Positions 11,950 through 25,304 of a DNA stretch of 64,000 nt are shown here, piece by piece. The notes under the pieces were generated by a model. That model was given only the letters and a program-made list of their open reading frames with translations, ran no database searches and was not told the DNA's origin. Source of the DNA: Klebsormidium nitens. Lineage: Eukaryota > Streptophyta > Klebsormidiophyceae > Klebsormidiales > Klebsormidiaceae. How positions within the stretch are numbered: the first letter of the stretch is position 1; every line of letters starts with the position of its first letter. The position numbers and the translations under genes are program-made. The stretch covers positions 52,564-116,563 of the forward strand of contig DF237222.1 of the NCBI GenBank assembly GCA_000708835.1, in the 5' to 3' direction.

Positions 11950-14900
11950 TTACTTTCGAAGATTCTGGGATTCGAGAGTCCGTGTCCTCGTGTCGCCCTG
12001 TACACCCAGAAAATCTTGCAGCGCTTGCCAGTAACTTTCCCTGCCCCGCAGCCACGTGTCCATATGCATGCCCGTGGGAAACTCCACGTACACACGGTCC
12101 TGTGCGTTGGTGGCGGCGCGGTACAGCTTCTTCATCATTGCTGGGGGGATCATCTCGTCCTGCAGAAAAGTCAGAGGACTCGACCTCCGGCTCTTCCGCT
12201 TCGTGACATCATCAATACCTGCGAGCTTGCGTGTATGTCCTGGAAGCAAGCTCTGTATCAGCCGACCGGGTAGCCTTGTGCATCGGACCTCAAACTTTGT
12301 TTTGAAAGCTGGGTAGAGCACCGGCATCAGATTCTTACACAAAAAGTAGTAGTCAGGCCACAACAAGGATGCCAATCGAAAGGACGACAGCCCAGTCCAG
12401 AGTGAAGAATTGTGACTTGCTCGGGTTGCCTCCCCAGCGACCACTCACTGTGACGGCTTAGGTCGTCGACGAAAACGCGGAGCCCCACAAATACGAAGCC
12501 CCACAAGCAGCAGTCAAAGCTCGGAGACTTTCGGAGATTATACGACGACCAGAACAGGGATTGTGAGGGTCGAGTTTTGCGGATAAGGAGCTCAGTGGCA
12601 TTTGACACGGACCAAAGTGGCATCATTGAAAACCCGTTGCTGAATGAGACGTTTCATCCCGGGGGTTTTCGACGTCAGGTGGAGCGAACCGCTATCGTGA
12701 CCCCTTCCACACCATGTTGAAGGGCCTTCCAATGCGGGCCTGCTCGCCACCAAAACGGCTAGTATCTCCCATCAACAGTCGCTCCACTGTGTAGAGTAGG
12801 CATCCCTCGCCATCTAAAAAGCTGAGCGGACGAATGCCCACCTTAAGGCCGGACAGGAACAGGATGGGCTCTTTCAGCTCCCGGATCGCTTCGAGAGTCC
12901 GCCACTGGTTCCGCACCAGGAAGTTGAGCGGCTTGTACCCGTTCCCACCGATGACGTACCCGAGGGCGGGCATTAGGATGCCGGCCATGTCCAGGATCGA
13001 TGTGAACGTGTTCTCCAGGATGACCGCTCTCAGCTGCGAAAGAGAAGCCAACGTTTAGAATCGCAGGATATAAAGTCTTCTCCGCAGCCTGCAACGTCAT
13101 GTGTTCGCAACCTGCAACATCGTTATGTTCATCACGATGCTTAGCGTCTTCGAAAGGTCAGAGGTGACGACAAAGCTGTTGCGACAGCAGGTATCAAAGT
13201 GCCGTGTCCAGGACTGATCGGAAACCATTTTGAGCAGGTTTCAAGGTCAGTCGGACATCGAACTTCATGTAACGAGAGCCAGCTCTTTTTGAGCCAATGC
13301 GCACTGAGCAGCAAAATCAAAGCGAGATTCTCGTACTTCGTCCCGAAACGGATCGCCATTGTCAAGTCCCAGAAGAAAGTGGAACGGGAGTTTAACAGAG
13401 GCAGCAAGCATGTTCTTCGAGAGCCAATCAGAGCGTGGAGCTCGAACCGACTGACTTCCGTGAACCAGTGACAGGAGCAGTCCGTTGAGGTGCAAAGAAA
13501 CACTTTAAGGTCCTACCAGGAGAAAAGAAAGTGCCAAAAGGCCTCTGCCGAGTACAAGGGCTGAAGAACAGGGCAACGATCGAGGTAAAGAGGCGCGAGC
13601 AAAAACTGCTGGATCGGAGCCCGTGAGCAAGAAGAGACTCTGACCCAACAAGGGGACAACTCTAAACTTTTCGAGAACAGCTTTGTTCTCAAAGGTATCA
13701 TGCAACGGAGACATAGTCTCCCATCACGCTTTCCAGATATAATACACACCAGCATTCTCCCATAGTCGATGTTACTTGCAACGGTGAGACGGCCTGATCT
13801 CACCTCCCCTGGGTTCTTCCTCGCTAGCTGTGTCGCAACAGCCCCCCCCAACGACCGTCCGAAGGCAATGATCCTGTCCGGATCAATGTCCTCTCTGTTC
13901 AGCAAGTAGTCGAGCGCAGCCTGCAATATAGCCATATGCCCTTCTTTGTGAGCTTTCGGTGTTTCGCAGAACTAATCAAAGGAACTTGACTGGAGTGCCA
14001 ATGAGTGTCGGCAGCGAACGAAGAGTGGATGTCTATAAGCCGAAACAAACCTAAACACGTGGTTCGCCAGGCTGTGAATGATTGGGTTTAGATCAGCCTT
14101 TAACCTACACCGGTAAGAGAGGCGAGAATCAGGGGCCATGTTAGCCGCTCTTCTACCCAAGCTCAATTGGTCAACGCTGACCCTGAGAGCAGAATCGCCT
14201 GCGCCTTGCGGTTCAGCAACGTTGCGTAAATTTTGGACTCTATTGTTTAAAGCTGGGTACACAGCTTCCTCCTTCAACCGGGCCAAAAAGCAGATGTTAT
14301 GAATGTTGCAAAGTGCTTTGAGTTGTTGTTCAATGAGTCCGAATCCAGAAGGGGGCAACAGAGTCAACTCTTACTTGTGCATCCATGACCAGCCCTCTCT
14401 CAGTCGGCGATCCTTCGCTCGCCCCATAGCTGCACATTGGATTCACACCACATACCACTCACCCATTGCAGGCTGGCGTGCAAACCCGTATTGAGAACAA
14501 GGCGTTGCTGACAATCCTGCGTCTGGTTGCTTCCACATCTGAATCAGAGATTGGACTCACAGCGAGCTCTGCAGGGGGTGGCTTCCGGACGTTGAACTCC
14601 CATTAGTCTTCTTTCACTACCTATGCACTGGTTGACACATTTAATGTAAAAAGTCCCCTGACCTGCAGACAACAACCACTGAACTTCCGAAGAACGAGAA
14701 CTCCAGAAACGCCCCATCCTAAGAGATACCATCTTGGGAAGAGTCTCACCCGCGGTACGACAGCAGGAACATGTTGCACCGCAGATGGCGGATCATCATG
14801 ACCACATTCTCGAGGCGATGAGCAATGTCTGCAGAGCTAAGGGGTCAAGGGACTACCAAGATGAACGAAAGAACTGATCGGGTTCTGCATAACTTCTGCA

Positions 14901-15704
14901 ATGAAAAGAAAGAGACTTGAACAATGCTCTTCTGGTATCAGCGAGAATAAGAAGCACCGAGCCAATGGCATCGGGCTCCTTTCTTCATGCCTGGTCATCA
15001 AAAGTGTTGAGGCAGAGCAGACAAATTGTTCAACGTCAAGCGCCAATTTTCATGAGGAAAGAAGGCTGGGGCTCTGACACGAGCGAGCAGCTGAGATGGA
15101 TACTGCCGGCGTTCTCCTGGAAGAACAAAACGGTAGGACCTGCATGGTTTGAGTTACAGAAGTGTATCAGCAGTTAGTGCAGGGGTGCCGCAGTGTGGAA
15201 CATGCTTTCAAGGCAGAGAGGGTCAAGGCTTCTCCCTGAAATGCTCTTCTTTTACAATATTTCAATCAAGTTCGAAGATTCCTCCAGAAGGTCGTATGCA
15301 GCGCAGCTGTCTGAATGTGCCCCCTCCTTCGTGGATTCTAACAGTGTCTGGACAACACCAAAACATTCTAATGGACTTAGCTCGCTAGAAGATCCACAAA
15401 ATGAGCTGCTGGCAACACTATCAAACTCACCAGTGACCGCAGCCTCGCTTCTCAGCCGTGGCGTGGCTCTGATAAACCAACCATGCAACTTGACCCCATC
15501 GGCTGCCCGCAACCAGACGTCTTCATACTCCAACCCAAGCCTGTCCGGAGTATACGGGTACTCCCTAGGCTGACCAGGAATCACGGGAACATAGACCAGC
15601 TTATCTTGAAGCGCCACCAACAAAACCAAGGCAACAGAGGCTAAACCTCCAGCTCCATAGCCAAGGTATTTGAGGACTCCCCCAATCATGCCCATGATGT
15701 TCAT
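11950..15704 (-). CDS. WAV2: WAV2/ABHD13-type membrane-anchored alpha/beta hydrolase
   Basis: Seven exons join in frame: 15704-15431, 15139-15104, 14828-14750, 14429-14375, 13920-13804, 13033-12842, 12159-11950, giving 320 residues. An N-terminal hydrophobic segment (about residues 7-32) is followed by QDKLVYVPVIPGQPREYP, the signature start of this family. The nucleophile is Ser171 in AFGRSLGGAV, the acid is Asp252 at the start of exon 7 (DEMIPP), and the histidine is His283 in GMHMDTW, so the triad is complete. QENAGNIAHRLENV and LLSYRGYGASEG are also present; both are assembled across introns, which supports the exon model. Arabidopsis WAV2 affects root bending and is predicted to be membrane-associated; the substrate is unknown. 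The introns here have no exon-edge copies. Confidence 0.93.
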
Positions 15705-16463
15705 GGTGAAGAGCGAAGATACTAGGTTTCAAATGCAGCGAAACCCAGCGACAAGACTAAAGAAGTGCGCAGCTCTTTGGTGAACCTTTAAGCCACGCCC
15801 TTCTGCCACTGGCATCTGAACTTATCAGGACACGGCCAGCTGCAGTCCGCGCCGCGGTGTTGAAGATTCTCAGAAGAAAGGGTGTACGCAGCTTTTATAA
15901 ACAGCAGCAGCATAGAGCCTTCAAGGACAAGCTAATTGCCGCTACAAAGTCTACCAATTGATGCAAGCTTTCAGAGCTCTGCTCAATCCATTCAGCAGAA
16001 CTAAATTCAGCGCCTCTCACTGGCTGAGCCTGAAGCCTGTGACTCAAAACTTCAGAAGGTGAAGCCCTGCTGGTCACGGAGCCTGAGGCCATGGCAGCCA
16101 GTCATGCCAGCTCAGCCAGGAACTTCCACCCGGGGGGAGTTTACCGTGGCGTCCAAGCTGCCGTTGTTTTCCACGCGCCTTCGGCGTGAGCTCTCGCGCA
16201 CTTCTCCAGGCAACAACTGGATAGCCGGTTCTTCACCCGCTTTTGTCCCGCTTATTGCCCCGGGCGCCGACCAACTGTTGCCAAGAGGAGATCATGCCAT
16301 CATGCCAATGGTGAAGGTTGTTGGAAAAGCACACCACCTTTGTGCTTTTTGCTCATTCATTTTTGCTGTCTCCAGCTTGGTGTCCTCAGGTTCAAGCGGT
16401 GAGTCCAAGCGACATTTACCTAGAAAGACAGGTGAAAAGGATTGACCTTCGTAGTCCAAGAGG
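15705..16463. promoter_or_regulatory. Shared upstream region of the WAV2-like gene (-) and rubredoxin (+)
   Basis: This 759-bp stretch separates two divergent start codons and must contain both promoters. No repeat, RNA gene or clear promoter element could be picked out. Confidence 0.4.
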
Positions 16464-18402
16464 ATGGCTTCTGCAGTTGCCGCAAGCGCCGGCCTCTCTG
16501 CTGGCGCGCTCTCGGGGTGCGCTTCCCTGCGGCGATCAGTTGACGGAGGCCAAAATGCGAATCTTGTCCCTCGAAGGGTGGCAAAGTTGCAGTCAGGGGG
16601 CCTGAATGCATCCACCACGGTCCAAGCTCTCTCTGCAAGGACGTCTTCACAAGTAGCCGCTTTTCAACCCGTAGTGGAGACAAAGTCTGCAGGTGGCAGG
16701 GCGCCTCCTCAAGGACCAAGGGCAGCTGGCCAGGCATACATCTGTCAAGACTGCGTAAGCGATCCAAGTTGCTTTATTCCTCCATGAAAGATTTTTGTCC
16801 AGGTGACGAATGAAAGTTCGCGTGTTTTGAGCAGATTCGTAGACCCGTAGATTCATCAAGTTGGTATCGTCGATCTGACATATGCATCCTTCACCCATGA
16901 GGTCTGAGGTTTCTGAGGTTTCTGAGGTTTCAGCTTGGGTTTCAGCTTCTTATAGCTTTGCTACTTGAATGTGGAATTCACACTGTGCAAGGCATCCCCG
17001 TTTGTGCTGAGCTGGAGGATGGACCAGTGCAACGATGCTCACACAAAAGCACATGGCAAATGTCTTGGCACCAATCATGCTTGGTACAACAAACCACGTT
17101 TCCTCGCATTCTGCACAAAAACTGCAGTGCCTGCACCGTCGGTTTTGCGTTGTTCGAGGAGTGAGATTCCCATCTGCAATCCTCCAGATCATAGGCAAGA
17201 CTTTGTTTGACCATGTGGCTGAGGAACTACACAGATCGTACTCGTTTTCAGCTGCAAAGAGAGATTTCTGTGTGTACTTGGGACCAAAGATGGGAAGCTG
17301 GAGACCCAAGCAGTCCTCCGTCGACGCCAAACCTTGTTGCCACTGATGAGGATACCTTTTCTCTCTCCGCAGGGGTATATCTACAATGAGCGCAAGCCCT
17401 TTGATTCTTTGCCTAGGGAGTACTCTTGCCCAGGTATGGAAGTCAGCTTGCAGCTTGAGGTTATGAGTTCCAAGCTGGCCGCCAAATGCGCGGGGATTCG
17501 GAGCTGACCCCAAAGAATCGGTCGACATTGGGAAAGTCTACATTCCTCTGCTTTGCATGTTGATATTCAGAGAATCTGTTGCAAACATTGGAGTGATTCC
17601 GCAGGTTCGATCCCTTGCTCACAGAAGGTTCCTGTTGCCTGAAATTCTTGGTTGCTTTTGCAGTATGCTCTTCTCCCAAGAGGCGCTTTAAGCCCTACAC
17701 GGCCCCTGTGGCAAGAGACGCAAACAAATTGGATGTCCGGAAAGCAAGGAAGGCTGAGATCAAAGATGCCGGAAAGTAAGTCCTGTTTCTTGCACCAGTT
17801 TCATAAACACGCTGGGATGTTTGTGGGTTCCATCTTGTTGCGGGGCCCACGGAGCCTGCTGACTGTCTGCATCAAGGCTCTGCAACAAAAGGTCTGGTTG
17901 GACGGGCCATCACAGAAATGTGCTGCAATCAAGGTTGGATAATGCAAAGGCCTTGTGAAATTAAGCACAGGCTCTCAGCCAGCAGCTTTTAATGGCTGAT
18001 TGCATCAAAGACGGGCTTGTCTTGGTATGCATAACACTTTCGATATCTCGCTTGACATGGTTAGAAGAGGGAAGGAATTGATGATGGCCGAAGTACTGTC
18101 TGACTGCACAATGCACCATCAGATGAAGCGCCCTCTCAAAAGAAGCAAAAAGAGCAAAAGGTGCTGTATTTCATACTTGATCAAGCTGAGCTCAAGGAGA
18201 CGGCAACCTGGCATCCACCGTTAGTTTCCGGCCCGTGCACACAAGGCTTACCGGGCTTTGCCTTTCTTATGGTAACGTTTTACTCATCAACATACTCTAC
18301 ATTGATCCGCACGTTGTTCTTTGCAGCCCCCTCCCCGCGGTTATCGGAGGAATCATCGTTGTGTTGGCTGGTACATACTTTTACCTGAACTCCACTCTCT
18401 GA
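16464..18402 (+). CDS. Plastid rubredoxin-domain protein with C-terminal membrane helix
   Basis: Four exons, 16464-16754, 17373-17433, 17664-17775 and 18327-18402, give 179 residues. Residues 1-85 are Ala/Ser/Arg-rich and look like a chloroplast transit peptide. The rubredoxin iron site has two knuckles, CQDC (Cys94, Cys97) and CPVC (Cys116, Cys119), in the typical plant order YICQDCGYIYNERKPFD. Both cysteine pairs are split by introns, yet joining restores them exactly. KRRFKPYTAPV and a basic linker follow, then one hydrophobic helix (about 157-174) ending FYLNSTL. Plant rubredoxins with this layout sit in thylakoids; one of them (RBD1) is needed for photosystem II assembly. Which paralogue this is cannot be told by eye. 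Confidence 0.9.
16900..16945 (+). repeat. Short tandem repeat in rubredoxin intron 1
   Basis: Three near-perfect copies of TCTGAGGTT (16903-16929) are followed by a partial duplication of CAGCTTGGGTTTCAGCTT. It is simple slippage-type sequence. Confidence 0.85.
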
Positions 18403-19515
18403 GCCAAGAAGGACAAGGTGAAAGGGTGATCGAGTTTCAGCAGTTTTGGTGTTGCTGGTTATCAGAGTAGCTTGAAGCAAGGTTTCAAGAGAAAGGTAGA
18501 CACGGAGGTCCCTCCAAGGTCTTTACAAAGCGAAATGTTCGTTCCTTCCAATGGGACATGATTGACAGCTGTCAGGTTGAGCACTTGTGACACTGCATGA
18601 GCAGATCAGGACAGCCAAGGTAAATCAGAGTGCGAATGATGAGCCGCCGAACACGCAACATCATTCTGCATATGGGCCTCCATTGAGCCAGCTCGATTGG
18701 AAACAGACCATAGCAACTCAATAATGATTCCGATGACTGTATTGTTGAAGTGGTCGAGGTCATCATCCAATCGCACTTGTGGCACATGGCCATGGATGAT
18801 GACATTGATAGATTCCTTGCCTGTGTCGTTGTATACTACTCTATTGATTCATAAGAACCTCTAGCTATAGGCGCACATGTGTGTGATCACGCAACGAAGT
18901 TCGCATTTTGCACCGTCGAGGTCAAGTGGCTGGCTGCACGTGCGCATCTGCTCTTGCGATTGAGTTCGCGCCGCAATGCATGATCGATGCGTGACCGCTC
19001 TTGCGATATCGAGTCGATCCGGCCTTTGGAATTATTACTCAGACAATTAAATCACTACTCGAAGGTAACGTTGGTGACTACTGTCACTATGAGTCTGTCC
19101 GAACTTAATATTGTGACTAGCCCGTGTACAACTTGACTGAGTCATGATTGCATGAAGGACGTCATCATGTGATGGCGCACTGATACTTAAGATGCAGAGC
19201 TTGTGACACATGCGGATGATGGTCGAACATGCGAGCTCAGATTGACATTTTGCGCCACCGTCTATTCCAATACGATGCATCCAATAGGGCAGTTGCATGG
19301 CTAGCAGCCGCACCAGCAGTCAGATTATCATGAATTGCCAGTTTGCATTTCAGGGTCCACGAATTGCTTGAGAATCAGGTCTGGCTGGTTAAGCGCCCAT
19401 CGAGAGCCGCTACAATGCTAGAGCCCAGCCAAGGTCAGTGCATTCTGGAAAAGACGGAACTTTAATGTAGGCTTCTTCCCAACATCAAACATCGTCAGTT
19501 ATTCCCATCAAGTCA
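18403..19515. other. Convergent intergenic region
   Basis: This stretch lies between the rubredoxin stop and the UPF0548 stop and holds their 3' UTRs. No further gene or repeat was seen. Confidence 0.45.
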
Positions 19516-22500
19516 TCAATCTGGATCCTCCTCGACAGCAGCTTGAACCGCTCTCATGCTCTGCTTTGCGAACTGTCGCTGATAGAACCTGGCTGCAGGA
19601 TAAGTCGCCGCCGCAAGGAAGTGGCCCGGACGGGAAAAGGCCAGGATGTCGTACCAAACGCTGTCGTCATCCCGCCATTCTACGAGGAAGCGTTCCTCCC
19701 CTGACTGCAAGCTCACGAACAAAGATTTGAAGCAAGACTTCACACGGTTTCTGATTCCCGAATGAACCCACATAAGTAACCCTGGGCCTCTGAAGGCAGC
19801 TTTTCCTGTAGTACTCATCTCAGTAATCTTTGAGCCACGAATCCTAAGATGCATCAAGATGCAAAATCCTCGCTGCCACCGCAAGATCGTTCTTGAGAGC
19901 GTTTGGCTTCTGAGGCAGTCAGCTGCTCACTCCAGCATATCAAAGAGAAGCTTTGGGGGCCTAAGTGCGCAAGTTCTGGTGCGCATAATCTACTCCATGT
20001 TCAAGAACGATTCTGGGGCGCCGCTCTGAAGGGAAAAAAGTCGTGGTAGCTTGTTCCGCGTAAAGCACCCGTTCGGGAAACATTTGGACACTTCGGGTTG
20101 CGTAATCAAAGCGTGTGCACAAGTTAGTCACAGCGGAGTCTCCTCAACTGCAGGTACCCGGACCGGGCGCGTCGAAACTCCTAACGGTTTCCGTCCACAT
20201 TGGCAACGCCAAAAATGCGCGTTTACAGGCTCAGTCAGAAACCCCGTAAAACTTGTTGAGTTAAAGCGTCGGACTAAGTCGACTTACCAATAGGTGGCCC
20301 TTCAACGTCCCGTGCCCATACGCAAACCGCGCCTTCGTCGAGACTCCCCCAGACAACCCTTCTTCCCGCTCAACGGCCCCGGGGCCTACTTTCGCCCGAG
20401 CTTTTCTACCCCCAGAACGACTTCCTCCGTTTCTCTTCTCGTTGGTCGAGCTCTCTTCCCGAGTGCTCGAAGTAGACGGCGAATCTGTGCCGTCATCCAC
20501 GTACAATATCTGCAGCGGGTTAAGCGTCCACACGAGGCCGAACGACCGAGCGACCACCGCCACGCGCTCGCGCTCCCGGATGGGGGTGTCGGGGTCTACA
20601 GTGGCCCACCCTAGTTGGAAGTGCCTGCAAGTGGAAACAGGAGACAAAAGCCTATAACTTGTGATGCTACCAAGATATGCTGATGCGCGCGCGCTCCCGG
20701 ATTGGAAGGTCGGGGTCTACGGTGGCCCACCCTAGTTGGAAGTGACTGGAGGAGGACACAGGAGGCAAAAGCGTTTGAAGACTCTTGATGTGCCTGCGCT
20801 CCCGAAGGTGGGCGTTGGGGTCTGAGGTGGCCCAAAACCTAGTTGAAAGTGCCTCCGATCGGGAATACTGAAGGCAACTGTCGAAACTTGGAAGGCAACA
20901 CCTTCTGTGATCACTCCTGATTCTTTGTTTTCTCAACACACTTGTGCTTGACAAGACAGTGTTGAGAATCTTCTCTATTCGAACCGATCCAAGTGGTCCA
21001 GCAAACTCTTTGTCAGCTCATGGGCAAGCTTGTCTGAATCAGGGGGAACAAGAAGCACCAGATGGAGGAAGCGCTTTGTTTGGTCGAGGAGACGCTTCAA
21101 TGCGTGGACACTTTGGTCAAGCAACCGCTCAAGTGATCAAGACAATGCTTCGCCAGGCTCTCTTTGTATCCAGTAGATAAAGATGCAAGATTTCTTCTAC
21201 GAAATGCTGGAACGATTCGGGAACGAGGAAAGATTGAGCTATGCAACACAAATTATAAACCTAATCTCTCTTCGGAAATCTGCTTCACAGTCCGAAAACC
21301 AAAAGAGGCCTCGCAACACTCAAACGAGTCCAACAACTCATCTGAAGCAATGCGCAAGCGTCGATCGAAAGCGATGGACGAAAACTTGGAGGCTTCGGAA
21401 CTGCGTTGGCTAACGCTGGTGATGTCATAGCCAAAGCCTTTCCAGAATCTAGAACAATTCCGTCCCTCGATCTGTTTTTGAAACGTGATACTCGCTCCCA
21501 TAAAGGTCGGGTTGTTGCTACGATTGAAACAACAGGAAGTCTCTGTCTTAACAGGACAAGATTGTCAACCAGAACAACGTGCATCCCTCAAGCAGTACGT
21601 ACCTCCAATCCCGCACCGCCTTTTTGGCGCGCTGGAAGGCCGCCTCTCCTGACCCAATGCATACTTGATTGTGGTCGATTTGAAAGCGCTTCTTTCGCAG
21701 GGGTTCTACGGCATCAACACCCCCCCTGGTGGTACCGACCAGGTCCGCATCATATGAGAAGTTGTCGTCCCTGCAAGTGAGCAATAATGAATCATATGAC
21801 TCGAAAGGCAAAGCTTAAAAGAATTGTGGGATCTCGAGGTTTTGGCAAGTTTCAGCTACAACGTGCAAGGGACTGCCAATGAACATGGGCAAGGTAACGT
21901 ACAGGACCTATGGCCGGCGCTGGTTGAATGTAAGAGAGTGACATCTTTGGCCTAATATAAGGAAATTGTATCCGACTAAACTGTAGAAAGGTCTTAGGCT
22001 GAGGGGCTCATGTAATTGTGACTACACAACATGTCAATCAAAAGGTAGTACTTGGCTGTTGCAGCAAATCGTGACTAGAAGAGAAAGATGGGCAGATGCA
22101 GAAAACAGGTGAACGCCCAACCCTTCAATTTTCTATTCAGTCGTTTGCCTGCTGAGTCTCGGGCCACTAGATCACACTTGGGTGACCTTCTCTCAAAATT
22201 GACTAACAACCACCTCTCTTACTGTCAATCACTCCGGCTACCAAGACCACATGCAGCGGAGATGCTAAATGCAAGTTCTTTGCTGCATAAGTTTGTGCGT
22301 CCCTGTAAAGCTGCTGAGTTTGTTTCTAGCAATGCCATTTGTTTAAGTCACCCCTTGTCCTCATGATTGAAGGACTTTACGTCCGTCCAATTGATATCCT
22401 CCCCATCCTTATTGTCAAACTTAGTGCGCAAACTTCCAAGGTACACTTCTGCTTGCACTGGCTTTTGATTGTGCCCCCAACACCAGCAGCTGTCCTCATC

Positions 22501-22855
22501 ACCCTTCAGGAAACCCTCCTAAGGAAAGCCACGAAAAGCAGGACCCTGGCTTGGAATGTCCGTGCAATGTTCAACCTAATTGGTTTACTGTCCCACTATC
22601 CTGGTCACAACACTGTTTACCTTGTCCCACTGTGCTACTTAGTTTAATCAATCTTACACAACATTCTTCCAAGTGGGCCGGTGCAGCATTGACCACAAAT
22701 TTGTGTGGTTCGCTGGTCAATAGTGGAAAATGTAGCGAACATGCGGCTCTAAGCTCAATGCAACTCGCTACTCACCGGAGCGATTCTAGGATCTCTCTGA
22801 CTTTTTCTATGGCGGGCTTCCACAGTGGAAACAAGAATGGTCCAGACGGGCCCAT
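19516..22855 (-). CDS. UPF0548 (DUF1990) family protein
   Basis: Four exons join in frame: 22855-22776, 21770-21603, 20624-20288, 19704-19516, giving 257 residues. The order of motifs fits the plant At2g17695-like family: KPAIEKVREILESL and FSYDADLVGTTRGG in the first two exons, GSGEAAFQRAKKAVRDW, HFQLGWATVDPDTPI, FAYGHGTLKGHLL, then SGEERFLVEW and VWYDILAFSRPGHFL. The biochemical function of the family is not established. Compared with the plant proteins I know, there is an extra low-complexity Ser/Arg/Gly/Glu segment at about residues 127-179, inside exon 3. The first exon is short; its ATG and donor were chosen because the join gives an uninterrupted family match. Intron 2 carries two copies of the exon 3 start. 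Confidence 0.88.
20625..20860 (-). repeat. Two tandem copies of the exon 3 start, UPF0548 intron 2
   Basis: Read on the minus strand, CACTTCCAACTAGGGTGGGC begins the real exon just after 20624. It recurs at about 20743 (almost perfect) and about 20858 (as CACTTTCAACTAGGTTTTGGGC). Spacings are about 119 and 115 bp. Each unit also carries a CTCCGG/GGGAGCGC-type exon segment and a TTTTG(T/C)CTCCTGT(G/T)TCC intron tail. The near copy has CAG|T at the junction; the far copy has lost the acceptor AG. Confidence 0.92.
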
Positions 22856-25304
22856 TGAAAACGCGCTGATATGCACAGGGCGAGCTGCTAACGACGCGCT
22901 CCTGATCAGATGCTTCGGAGTGACTTTGAACTTCCTCTGGCCAGGACACAATTGCGTGCCCCGGCACGGGATGTGTAGATGAGAAGAAGCCGTGCTGAGC
23001 TGTTTTCTTGGAACAACACAAAAGGCAACAGCACCAGCGTTTCTGTAGATGCTAAGAGGAGCGTCTAGAACTCAGGGTTGCAAATTTCGAACCATAGATT
23101 TCTATGGCGCAGGCAATCTACCAGGACCACTGGATATATTTGTTTGCATTCGGGCCTCATTGCTAGCTCGCGCTGCAGCCAACTCAAACCCCAGCTGGAT
23201 TCTGACTTCAAGTTCTAGGTANNNNNNNNNNNNNNNNNNNNNNNNNNNNNNNNNNNNNNNNNNNNNNNNNNNNNNNNNNNNNNNNNNNNNNNNNNNNNNN
23301 NNNNNNNNNNNNNNNNNNNNNNNNNNNNNNNNNNNNNNNNNNNNNNNNNNNNNNNNNNNNNNNNNNNNNNNNNNNNNNNNNNNNNNNNNNNNNNNNNNNN
23401 NNNNNNNNNNNNNNNNNNNNNNNNNNNNNNNNNNNNNNNNNNNNNNNNNNNNNNNNNNNNNNNNNNNNNNNNNNNNNNNNNNNNNNNNNNNNNNNNNNNN
23501 NNNNNNNNNNNNNNNNNNNNNNNNNNNNNNNNNNNNNNNNNNNNNNNNNNNNNNNNNNNNNNNNNNNNNNNNNNNNNNNNNNNNNNNNNNNNNNNNNNNN
23601 NNNNNNNNNNNNNNNNNNNNNNNNNNNNNNNNNNNNNNNNNNNNNNNNNNNNNNNNNNNNNNNNNNNNNNNNNNNNNNNNNNNNNNNNNNNNNNNNNNNN
23701 NNNNNNNNNNNNNNNNNNNNNNNNNNNNNNNNNNNNNNNNNNNNNNNNNNNNNNNNNNNNNNNNNNNNNNNNNNNNNNNNNNNNNNNNNNNNNNNNNNNN
23801 NNNNNNNNNNNNNNNNNNNNNNNNNNNNNNNNNNNNNNNNNNNNNNNNNNNNNNNNNNNNNNNNNNNNNNNNNNNNNNNNNNNNNNNNNNNNNNNNNNNN
23901 NNNNNNNNNNNNNNNNNNNNNNNNNNNNNNNNNNNNNNNNNNNNNNNNNNNNNNNNNNNNNNNNNNNNNNNNNNNNNNNNNNNNNNNNNNNNNNNNNNNN
24001 NNNNNNNNNNNNNNNNNNNNNNNNNNNNNNNNNNNNNNNNNNNNNNNNNNNNNNNNNNNNNNNNNNNNNNNNNNNNNNNNNNNNNNNNNNNNNNNNNNNN
24101 NNNNNNNNNNNNNNNNNNNNNNNNNNNNNNNNNNNNNNNNNNNNNNNNNNNNNNNNNNNCCCCTTAGTGTGAGCTATAATAGTATGGAATTGAAAATTGA
24201 CTCAATGAGTTATGCTGGCATGCCGCGCGCTAGGTTCATGCAAGGCTCGCGCGCCATGCAGCTAGCGGCGGCCGCGCGCCCGGCCAACTTAATCAAAACC
24301 CGCACCGTCACGTGCAACCCCTGAAACCCTAGAAGCGTGCTACCGGTGGCGCGGCCGCGCGACGCAGAGTAATTGAGCATAACAGTAACTTCAGGACAGC
24401 TTGTGCAATGCCGAGGGCAGGACACAAGAGGGACACTGCATACCTACATGCCTCTCAAGCAAGGAGAATGGTGGGAGAGAAGAGCTTCGGAAAGAGACAC
24501 TGAGGTTGAACAGGCATCAAATTGGGAGGGACTCAGCCCGGACACAGTATGGAGGGGGAAAAGAGGGCGCCAGCAGATGCTCTAAAGTCTGCAACATGTA
24601 TTAAGTAACTTACTTCGCAGTAGTACGCTGCTCTTCTAACCCTGCGACAGATGACTGGGGGGCTTATGCTGCCTCCTCTAGAGGTTCTTCACCTCCTTCA
24701 AGAGTATACAATCTGCATGGTCAGCATTCTTGACAAGGCCAACCGGTTGCAAGGGACCGTCATGCAGAAAGAATTGCAGAAACCGACATAAATGGGACCG
24801 GCGCATCCACATGTACTATACTTCAAGATGGGGTTCAGAAGCAGAACACTTGATTGCGGGAAATATAACAATGCATCGATGATCTTCGAGTAGCTAGGGC
24901 ATATGCAATTGGATAGGGACGTTTGACTGCACACGCTTCGACTACACCATGATCATGTGAGTGAACGGAGGCGCAGCTAGTGGGGATAGAATCTCAGGCA
25001 GAAACTTTAAGCCGGCCACAATGAACAATGGATGTACGTGCACACTGAAGTGCAACGTACTGCGAGGTATGAGACATGGACGAGCAGAACGATTTCAATA
25101 ACCGGACATGTCACATATAAGGGCCGACAATCCATCATTGCAGACAATTTGTATGACTCGGATGCACGGGTAAGGATTCTGCCAACTTCACGTTGTGAGA
25201 TTCTGAAAATGCAAGGCGCGAACGAAATGGTTGCATCCTCCATTAGAGCGACATTTAATGTACGGGATGAAAGGGGAATGTGAAGCACTCGAAACAGAAA
25301 TGCT
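22856..25304. other. Intergenic with assembly gap
   Basis: This 2.4-kb stretch separates the UPF0548 start codon from the CDC73 stop. It contains a 938-bp run of N. The right flank of the gap (24190-24370) is rich in GCGCG/GGCCGCGC, which may explain the break. No gene could be supported in the determined bases. Confidence 0.5.
23222..24159. other. Assembly gap (938 N)
   Basis: This is a run of undetermined bases. Any frame reported across it is meaningless. The true length is unknown if the N count is an estimate. Confidence 0.99.

Noticed and set aside
23049-24167. A 372-codon open frame spanning the gap
   Set aside because: It is almost entirely undetermined bases. Only about 57 real codons exist and they have no protein-like features.
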